DNA of 10,553 nt. Origin: Klenkia sp. Lineage in GTDB: Bacteria; Actinomycetota; Actinomycetes; Mycobacteriales; Geodermatophilaceae. Shown piece by piece: positions 5,782 to 10,553 of this stretch. The translations under genes were made by a program, and so were the position numbers. Position 1 is the first letter of the stretch. Each line of letters starts with the position of its first letter. The stretch is from assembly GCA_025966215.1 (NCBI GenBank), contig JAOPVM010000003.1, positions 1 to 10,553 on the forward strand. The letters run 5' to 3'. The notes beneath the pieces are model-generated. The model saw nothing but the letters and a program-made list of their open reading frames with translations. It was not told where the DNA came from and did no database searches.

Positions 5782-7785
5782 TCACGCGTTCGCCAGCGTC
5801 ACCGGGCTGACCACGCCACCCCCGGAGGAGGTGACGGCCACCGCGGCCGGCCGGGTGTTCACCGCCGCGGTGCGCAGCCGGAACGTCCAGGTCCCGCTGA
5901 CCGCGCCGGCCGCCGGGGCGCCGACGACCGCCGTGCCCAGCACCGTCCCGGTGGGACCACCGGTGCGGATCGTGATGGTCGCGCCGGGCACGGTGCCGGT
6001 GCCCTCGATCCGGAGGTCCCCGGCCTTCCAGGTGGCCCGGGTGACCGTCAGGGTGTCCACCGCCGGCCGGACGGGGGTGACCGAGACCGCGGCCGACGCC
6101 GGTCCGGTGCCGACGCTGGAGGTCGCCCGGACGGTGACCGCGTACGGGGTGCCGTTGGTCAACCCGGTGAGCACCAGCTGGGTGGCGGCGGGGCCGGCGG
6201 TCGCGCTCACCGGGCTGCCGGTGCCGGGGGTCGCGGTGACCGTGTACCCGGTGACTGCCGAGGTCCCGGAGCTGGCCGGTGCGGTCCAGCCGACCGTCAC
6301 CCGACCGTCCCCGGGCGCTGCGGTGACCGCCGTGGGTGCCGACGGGCCCGATGCGCTGGTCAGCGTGTAGGTCTCGTTCCGCACCAGCGAGGTGTTGCCC
6401 GCGGCGTCGAAGGCGACGTACCGGAGCACCACCGGGGTGCCGGCGACCGGGGCGACGGTGATCGGCGCGGCGTACGCCGTCGAGGACAACCCCGTGGTGT
6501 CCGGTCCGTCCAGCGGGCTGGAGCCGTCGAGGGTGTAGTAGACCGCGGAGCCGGACTCGGAGGTCAGCGAGACGGTGACCGGCCCGGTGACCGGCCCGCC
6601 GGCCGGGGACGCCGAGACCGCCGGCGGGGTGGAGTCGGTGGACCCGGAGGCCGGGGAGACGCCCGGGACGGCCGGGGGCCAGGACTCACCGACGTCGCTC
6701 ACCGCGTGCACCTCGACCCGGCGACCGGTGAGGTCCCCGGGCAGCCGGGCGGACGTCGCACCAGGGTCGCTCAGTCGCACCCCGGTCTCGGTCAGCACAC
6801 CGCCGACGCTGGTGAGGGTGACCAGCCGGACGGTCCAGCCCAGCACCGGGGACGTCCCGGGGTTCTGGGCGGCCGGGGTCCACCGCACGTCGACGGCGCC
6901 GCCGTCCTGGGTCGCGGTGACCGAGTGCGGGGACCGTGGGCCCTGGCCGGTGGCGCCGGCCGGGCAGCCGCCCATGCCGGGGCCACCGGTCTCACCGGCC
7001 TCGGCGATGGTCAGGCCCTGCCGGTTGCCGTCGGCGTCCTGGTTCTGCCACGTCATCGCCCGCAGTGCGCCCTCCGAGGCCAGCTGCGCTGCGGCGGGCG
7101 TGGCGAACCGGTACTCCGCGGTGAAGGTGGTGCCGGTGATCGACAGACCCGACGTGTACTCCCCCTTCGGAGCCGCGACCAGCGGCCCGGGGACGGCCCG
7201 TACGTCGCGGCGGGTGATGGTCGGGTCGTCCCGCATCGCCGGGTTGATGATGCGCTGCTCGAGGAAGGCCGGGTCGACCCCGCTGCCGACGTGCCCGGTG
7301 ACGGTCAGGGCGACGCCGTCCAGCTCGGCGCCGGTGACCCGGGCGTCCTGGACGGTGGTGTCGGCGGTGACGGCGCCGAAACGGACCGAGACCACGTCGC
7401 CGGGCCGGATGTCGGGGGTGACCGACATCGAGGACCCTGCGCCCCAGCAGATGCCGCCGGGGTGGTTGACCTCCAGCACCGGGGCGCCGGTGGCCACCGT
7501 GGCGGCCGTGGCGCCGGTGCCGGTGGTCTGGCCGACGATGGTGCCGCCGCGGCGGACCTCGATCGTGACCTGCTGGCCGGACGCGGTGGGGAAGCCCTCC
7601 AGGCTCACCATGTCGCGGTCGGGGAAGACGACGATGTTGTCCGGGAAGGTGGGCACCGCGGCCAGGGCGGCCGGTGCGCCGAGCACTCCGGGGACGGTGG
7701 CCGCGGCGAGCACGGCCAGGACGAGGGTCGCGGTGCGCCGCCGGCTGGGGCCGGGGACGGCTCGTGGACGTGTGGGTGCGGGCAT
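5782..7785 (-). CDS. Secreted fibronectin type III / chitobiase-C-like multidomain protein
   Basis: Extracytoplasmic protein of 667 aa. A basic N-terminus (RPRAVPGPSRRR), hydrophobic residues 19-35 and an ALA-A site near 43 form a Sec signal peptide. Residues about 44-280 are a beta-rich region I do not recognise, with the only two mature cysteines at 113 (GGICWG) and 274 (GGCPAG). An FN3-like domain follows at about 283-375, then a chitobiase/beta-hexosaminidase C-terminal-like domain at about 387-476 (VYYTLDGSSP and YVAFDAAGNTS are typical). A clear FN3 domain lies at about 480-572 (PSAPTAVTAAPGDGRVTVGW), and a beta-rich C-terminal domain at 575-667. No LPxTG or membrane anchor is seen, so it is probably released or wall-associated. 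I see no catalytic motif; binding or structural roles fit. It is the first gene of the peroxidase-monooxygenase unit. The ATG at 7785 is the only sensible start before the signal peptide. Confidence 0.85.
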   Translation of the reverse strand: MPAPTRPRAVPGPSRRRTATLVLAVLAAATVPGVLGAPAALAAVPTFPDNIVVFPDRDMVSLEGFPTASGQQVTIEVRRGGTIVGQTTGTGATAATVATGAPVLEVNHPGGICWGAGSSMSVTPDIRPGDVVSVRFGAVTADTTVQDARVTGAELDGVALTVTGHVGSGVDPAFLEQRIINPAMRDDPTITRRDVRAVPGPLVAAPKGEYTSGLSITGTTFTAEYRFATPAAAQLASEGALRAMTWQNQDADGNRQGLTIAEAGETGGPGMGGCPAGATGQGPRSPHSVTATQDGGAVDVRWTPAAQNPGTSPVLGWTVRLVTLTSVGGVLTETGVRLSDPGATSARLPGDLTGRRVEVHAVSDVGESWPPAVPGVSPASGSTDSTPPAVSASPAGGPVTGPVTVSLTSESGSAVYYTLDGSSPLDGPDTTGLSSTAYAAPITVAPVAGTPVVLRYVAFDAAGNTSLVRNETYTLTSASGPSAPTAVTAAPGDGRVTVGWTAPASSGTSAVTGYTVTATPGTGSPVSATAGPAATQLVLTGLTNGTPYAVTVRATSSVGTGPASAAVSVTPVRPAVDTLTVTRATWKAGDLRIEGTGTVPGATITIRTGGPTGTVLGTAVVGAPAAGAVSGTWTFRLRTAAVNTRPAAVAVTSSGGGVVSPVTLANA

Positions 7786-7831
7786 GTCCTCGACCCTGGC
7801 CGCGGGCGGCCCCCCTTCCCCAGCCGTCAGC

Positions 7832-7862
7832 TGGGGGTGTGGTGACCCCCAACTCCGGGGGT
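7832..7862. repeat. Alternating GGGGGT / ACCCCC / GGGGGT boxes at 12-bp steps
   Basis: TGGGGGT (7832-7838) faces ACCCCCA (7845-7851) as a 7-bp perfect inverted repeat with a 6-bp spacer. A third box, GGGGGT (7857-7862), faces the same ACCCCC again with a 6-bp spacer. Counting from GGGGGT/ACCCCC/GGGGGT, the boxes begin at 7833, 7845 and 7857, exactly 12 bp apart. It could be an operator or, as RNA in the FN3 leader, two mutually exclusive hairpins. Confidence 0.6.
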
Positions 7863-7868
7863 CCACGG

Positions 7869-7901
7869 CCGCATTGAGGTCGCCTTGACGTGGCCTTGAG
7901 G
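7869..7901 (+). repeat. Three tandem 11-bp direct repeats (GCMTTGASG core)
   Basis: The units are ccgcattgagg (7869-7879), tcgccttgacg (7880-7890) and tggccttgagg (7891-7901), sharing the core GC-N-TTGA-S-G. An 11-bp period, one helical turn, is the known layout of binding sites for OmpR/PhoB-type response regulators and SARP activators. The array ends 23 bp before the ATG at 7925, close to a -35 position, and could equally act on the divergent FN3 gene. The regulator is not identified. Confidence 0.6.
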
Positions 7902-7924
7902 GTCCACGGGTGACGGTGGCCGGC

Positions 7925-8275
7925 ATGCGCACCAGGACGGCCTTGCTGACTGCCTGGACCGGCGCGGCCGTCGGTGCGGCGGCACTGGGCTTCCTGGCCC
8001 TCGCGGTGCTGGAGGGGCCCGCGCACCGGGCCTCCGCAGGGCGGTCCCACGCCGCCGAGCAGTCGACGGTGGCCGGGTCGGTCGTCGCCAGCTGTGTCGG
8101 GGACGAGGTGTCCGCCGGCGGCGACCCCCGGCCCGGGTGGGCGGTGGCGAGCTCGGCCGAGCCCGGGGAGGTCGTCTTCCTCGCGGACGGGCGGGAGGTC
8201 CGGGTCGACGTGGGCTGCGGGGGCGGTCGACCCTGGTTCGTCGTCGTGGAGCTGGGTGGGCCCGGAGGTGGCTGA
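7925..8275 (+). CDS. Small secreted or membrane-anchored protein of unknown function
   Basis: Protein of 116 aa that I cannot name. Residues about 6-29 are hydrophobic after MRTRT, a signal peptide or signal anchor, followed by an Ala/Ser/His linker. Residues about 48-110 form a compact, probably beta-sheet domain with two cysteines (Cys57 in VASCVGDE and Cys98 in VDVGCGGG) that could form a disulfide outside the cell. The pattern C-x-G, PRPGWAV, then EVRVDV-x-C and a closing hydrophobic strand recalls small actinobacterial secreted proteins of unknown function, but this is from memory. The ATG at 7925 puts the basic residues right before the hydrophobic stretch; a GTG at 7910 would add five residues. 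It converges with the signal peptidase gene, with only 10 bp between stop codons. Base composition and frame use match its neighbours. Confidence 0.65.
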   Translation: MRTRTALLTAWTGAAVGAAALGFLALAVLEGPAHRASAGRSHAAEQSTVAGSVVASCVGDEVSAGGDPRPGWAVASSAEPGEVVFLADGREVRVDVGCGGGRPWFVVVELGGPGGG

Positions 8276-8285
8276 CCGGGCACGC

Positions 8286-8801
8286 TCAGCAGAGCCCGTC
8301 CTCCACAGTGCCCGGGTCCGGCCACATCCGCGCCAGCACCCGGCCGGTGAGGGCACTGGTCGGCACGGTGCCGAAGACCCGGGAGTCCACCGACCCGGCC
8401 CGGTCGTCCCCGAGCAGGAACACCTCACCGGCAGGCACGGTGACGGGGCCGAACCAGACGCCGTCCTGCCGGTCGGGGTCCACGTCGGGTTCACAGACCC
8501 GGCGGCCGTCCACGACCAGCACGCCGTCCTCGACGGCGACCACGCCTCCGGCCAGCGCCACGACCCGCTTCACCAGCTCCTGACCGGTGACCGATGCCGA
8601 GACGGTCACCACGTCGCGCAGCTGCGGGTCACCGGCGCGGTGGTCGACCAGCACCAGGGCGCCGGCCGGGACGGCGGGGGACATGCTCCCCGAGCTCGTC
8701 CGCATCAGCTGCACCGGCAGGACCCCGACGACCGCCGCGGTCACCAGGGCCAGCAGCAGGGCGGTGAACGCGCCGATCAGCCCAGCAGGCCGAGCCACCA
8801 C
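8286..8801 (-). CDS. lepB: Type I signal peptidase (S26 family), short form
   Basis: Membrane protease of 171 aa that cleaves signal peptides after translocation. One N-terminal membrane helix (about residues 7-30) is followed by the S26 motifs. RTSSGSMSPAVPAGALVLV holds the catalytic Ser39; GQELVKRVVALAGG holds the general base Lys78; LLGDDRAGSVDSRVFG is the GDxxxxSxDSRxFG block. The Ser-Lys distance of 39 is like the short Bacillus enzymes, so this is a minimal enzyme without the large extra domain of E. coli LepB. The start is a GTG at 8801 (or the adjacent GTG at 8798), inside the last codons of the upstream membrane protein gene (25-bp overlap); further upstream the frame is only an Arg/Pro-rich shadow. 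It is the last gene of the copper oxidase unit, suggesting a dedicated processing role rather than the housekeeping enzyme, which is inference. Confidence 0.88.
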   Translation of the reverse strand: MVARPAGLIGAFTALLLALVTAAVVGVLPVQLMRTSSGSMSPAVPAGALVLVDHRAGDPQLRDVVTVSASVTGQELVKRVVALAGGVVAVEDGVLVVDGRRVCEPDVDPDRQDGVWFGPVTVPAGEVFLLGDDRAGSVDSRVFGTVPTSALTGRVLARMWPDPGTVEDGLC

Positions 8802-9346
8802 GCGGCCCAGACGGCCAGTCCCAGCGCGAGCATCGCGGTGGTGGCCCGCGAGCGCCAGCGGTCGGGCAGCAGGGCCGCCAGGCCGAGCACGGTGAGCAGC
8901 TCGAGGGCCACCGTCGCGGTGCCCAGTGCATCGACGGCGGGGACCTCCGCGGGCGGCGTCAGCCCGAGGGACACCGGGCCGGCCGTCACCGTCGCGTGTC
9001 CGGTGCCGTGCCCGACGTGGTCGCCGACCGCGCCCGGCAGCCCGGCCAGCCACGGCGTGGTGTGCGCGACGAGGAAGGCGAGCACGAGGACCACCGTGCC
9101 GGCCAGTGCCGTGGTCACCACCCGGTGGTCCCAGCCGCTGCCTCGGCTGCCGATCCCCAGGTACAGCCCCAGCGCGAGTTGGGCGGCCCCGGCGGCCAGC
9201 AGCCCGGCGGCGAGCACCGGTGCGCCGGTGTGCTGCACCGCGGCGACGACGTGCAGACCCGCTGCAGCCGACGTCGCCACCGCGGCCACCCAGCGCCAGC
9301 GGGTGGCCACCGGGGTGCGGTCCGGGGCGACCAGCTGCGTGGTCAC
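8777..9346 (-). CDS. Five-helix membrane protein with a His-rich outer loop, unknown function
   Basis: Protein of 189 aa with about five predicted membrane helices (near 17-37, 41-65, 76-96, 137-160, 167-187). Arg-rich ends and short basic loops (RGSGWDHR, PDRWRSR) place the long loop 97-136 outside. That loop carries DHVGHGTGH (His110, His113, His117), a spacing able to bind a metal such as copper. I do not recognise the family. The GTG at 9346 is chosen because it forms a 4-bp GTGA overlap with the stop of the multicopper oxidase; another in-frame GTG lies two codons upstream. No Shine-Dalgarno site is seen, in keeping with coupled translation. Downstream it overlaps the signal peptidase start. 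The position between a copper enzyme and its likely export peptidase suggests a role in copper supply or assembly, but that is speculation. Confidence 0.75.
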   Translation of the reverse strand: MTTQLVAPDRTPVATRWRWVAAVATSAAAGLHVVAAVQHTGAPVLAAGLLAAGAAQLALGLYLGIGSRGSGWDHRVVTTALAGTVVLVLAFLVAHTTPWLAGLPGAVGDHVGHGTGHATVTAGPVSLGLTPPAEVPAVDALGTATVALELLTVLGLAALLPDRWRSRATTAMLALGLAVWAAWWLGLLG

Positions 9347-10553
9347 GACCACGACGGGGGGGTGCCCCAGGAGGGCGGGGCGGCCGTCCGGGGATCGCAG
9401 TCGGCGTCGTGCTCCCCGACCTGGAACTGGGTCATCATGTCGTGGTCCTCGTGGCTGAGGTTGTGGCAGTGGATCATGTACCGGCCGTGCTCGGGGCCGA
9501 AGCGCATGAGCAGCTTCACCGTCTCGTTCTCCCCGATGTAGACCACGTCCTTGGGGCCGCGTTCCTGCGCCGGGGCGGGGCGGCCGTTGCGGCTGAGCAC
9601 CTGGAAGTCCACGAGGTGCACGTGCAGCGGGTGGAACCAGCCGCCGGAGCTGTTCTCGATCTCCCACAGCTCGACGTCGCCCACCTCGGGGTGGCTGAAG
9701 ATGCGCTCGTAGTCGCTGCGCTCGACGTCCTCCCAGGTCTCGCCGTTGATCGTCCAGAGTCCGTTGCTGCGTTCCAGGCGCATCCGCTTGGTGGCCTTCG
9801 CCATGGCCGGCGTCAGCGTCATGGCCTCGTGCGGCGTGGTGAGCACCGCGGGCACCGTGTTGTTGCTGGTGTCGGTGGGCGGCCCCGAGGCCTGGAACTG
9901 CACGACCTTGTTGGTGTGGTCGTAGTCCGTGGCGTTCTTGACCCCCCGGTTGACCAGCTGGATCTTCTGCCCCACCGGGAGAGCCGTGAAGTCCACGACG
10001 ATCTCGTAGCGCTCGGCCATGCCGACCCGCAGCTCGGTGACCTGCTGGGGGTTCGCCATGAACCCGCCGTCGGTGGCGATCACGTGGAAGGGCTGGCCGT
10101 TGCTGAGCGCCAGCCGGTAGCCGCGCGCGATGGAGGCGTTGAGCACCCGGAAGCGGTAGCGCCGCTGCTCCACGGCCATCGTCGGCCAGGGGCGGCCGTT
10201 GACCAGGATGACGTCGCCGTAGACGCCGGAGTGCGAGTTGTCGTCCCACAACAGGGAGCCGTCGGCGGCGAAGGCGACGTCCCCGATGGTCAGCGGGACG
10301 TCGTAGCGGCCCTTGGGGATGGGCAGCGCGGCCTCGACGGCGTCGGTGAGGTGGTACTGGGCGGCCAGGCCCATGTAGACGTTCTCCGCCGTGTGGTGGA
10401 CGCCGTGGTCGTGGTACCAGAGCGTCCGTGCCGAGCAGGAGTTCGGGTAGACGTAGTCCTTCCACTGCCCCGGCATCGAGTTGTCCCCGGCATATCCGTC
10501 GAACTGCGGCTTGGACGGCATGCCGTGCAGGGGGGTGGACGTCCACGGCACGT
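9343..10553 (-). CDS. Multicopper oxidase (laccase / bilirubin-oxidase type), 5' end outside the window
   Basis: The last 402 codons of a multicopper oxidase; the N-terminus lies beyond the right edge, so export signals cannot be judged. Using residue numbers from the first complete in-frame codon (10551): WYHDHGVHHTAENVYMGLA at 45-63 is the second copper motif (HxH, His47 and His49); WFHPLHVHLVDFQVL holds the HPxHxH motif (307-312); MIHCHNLSHEDHDMM (359-373) supplies the type 1 site with His307, Cys362, His367 and Met372. The HCHxxxHEDHDMM ending is typical of the CotA/bilirubin oxidase/CueO branch. The first motif, normally HxHG, reads PLHG at residues 7-10, so the first histidine is replaced by Pro. 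The gene is followed by two overlapping genes (membrane protein, signal peptidase). It probably oxidises phenols, metal ions or similar compounds with oxygen outside the cytoplasm. Confidence 0.93.
   Translation of the reverse strand, partial: VPWTSTPLHGMPSKPQFDGYAGDNSMPGQWKDYVYPNSCSARTLWYHDHGVHHTAENVYMGLAAQYHLTDAVEAALPIPKGRYDVPLTIGDVAFAADGSLLWDDNSHSGVYGDVILVNGRPWPTMAVEQRRYRFRVLNASIARGYRLALSNGQPFHVIATDGGFMANPQQVTELRVGMAERYEIVVDFTALPVGQKIQLVNRGVKNATDYDHTNKVVQFQASGPPTDTSNNTVPAVLTTPHEAMTLTPAMAKATKRMRLERSNGLWTINGETWEDVERSDYERIFSHPEVGDVELWEIENSSGGWFHPLHVHLVDFQVLSRNGRPAPAQERGPKDVVYIGENETVKLLMRFGPEHGRYMIHCHNLSHEDHDMMTQFQVGEHDADCDPRTAAPPSWGTPPSWS

Larger units (their letters stand above)
7786..7924. 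promoter_or_regulatory. Divergent intergenic control region with repeated boxes
   Basis: This 139-bp stretch separates the FN3 protein gene (minus) from the small secreted protein gene (plus) and must hold both promoters. No TANNNT -10 box with good spacing is evident on either strand, which fits activator-dependent promoters. It contains the alternating G/C boxes at 7832-7862 and the triple direct repeat at 7869-7901. Confidence 0.55.

Noticed and set aside
3156..5810. An 884-codon open frame on the plus strand opposite the monooxygenase and peroxidase genes
   Set aside because: Composition is Gly/Arg/Gln/Val-rich with no domain pattern; it is antisense to two well-identified genes. Long antisense frames are expected at this GC content.
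5299..7845. An 848-codon plus-strand open frame antisense to the FN3 protein gene
   Set aside because: Low-complexity Gly/Arg/Ala/Asp-rich translation with no recognisable motif; the minus-strand frame has a signal peptide and clear domains.
8277..8298. CGGGC/GCCCG inverted repeat at the convergent stop codons of the small protein and the signal peptidase
   Set aside because: Five-base stem with a 12-nt loop, partly inside coding sequence and without a T-tract; not distinguishable from background.
7786..8325. In-frame upstream extension of the FN3 protein gene by 180 codons
   Set aside because: The extension lacks a signal peptide at its start, is compositionally unlike a protein, runs antisense through the small secreted protein gene, and would bury the real signal peptide internally.
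8802..9053. Upstream extension of the signal peptidase frame to an ATG at 9053
   Set aside because: The added 84 residues are almost all Arg/Gly/Ala/Pro and lie inside the membrane protein gene in another frame; the S26 family normally begins just before the single helix.
9355..9362. Run of seven G near the multicopper oxidase stop, suspected frameshift fusing it to the membrane protein
   Set aside because: Both frames end and begin cleanly at a GTGA overlap, the oxidase C-terminus is complete past HCHNLSHEDHDMM, and the membrane protein has its own plausible N-terminus.

Overview
The window is very GC-rich DNA with tightly packed genes, strong G/C third-position bias, GTG starts, stop/start overlaps and apparent leaderless promoters. 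This points to a high-GC actinobacterium. The gene mix (carotenoid desaturase, App1-type phosphatase, laccase-like oxidase, Tat-exported heme peroxidase) would suit Geodermatophilaceae or a relative, but that placement is inference from memory. It looks like ordinary chromosome: I see no transposase, tRNA, rRNA, CRISPR array or phage gene.

Layout. (1) 22-1482, minus: a phytoene-desaturase-family FAD enzyme. It diverges, across 41 bp, from (2) 1524-2282, plus, an alpha/beta hydrolase translationally coupled to (3) 2279-3256, plus, an App1/DUF2183 HAD-type phosphatase. The two divergent genes appear to be read from back-to-back leaderless promoters that overlap each other. (4) A minus-strand three-gene unit is read 7785 to 3225: a secreted FN3/chitobiase-C-type multidomain protein, a Tat-exported animal-type heme peroxidase, and a luciferase-like flavin monooxygenase. 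The last gene overlaps the App1 gene tail to tail by 32 bp. (5) The 139-bp intergenic region 7786-7924 is rich in structure: three 11-bp direct repeats and an alternating set of GGGGGT/ACCCCC boxes. It also serves (6) a small plus-strand secreted or anchored protein (7925-8275). (7) A second minus-strand operon enters from the right edge: a multicopper oxidase (5' end missing), a five-helix membrane protein with a His-rich outer loop, and a short type I signal peptidase. All three reading frames overlap.

How they may work together. Most products act at the envelope or outside the cell: peroxidase, FN3 protein, copper oxidase and signal peptidase. Two oxidative secreted enzymes (heme and copper) lie in two neighbouring operons beside a private signal peptidase and an FN3 surface protein. 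That suggests an extracytoplasmic oxidation or wall-surface module, but the sequence alone does not prove the link. The left third (carotenoid desaturase, hydrolase, App1 phosphatase) looks like lipid and isoprenoid metabolism.

The most notable single observations are the 11-bp repeat array, the mirrored leaderless promoters, and a proline where the oxidase family normally has the first copper-binding histidine of HxHG. No gap longer than 300 bp lacks a gene.
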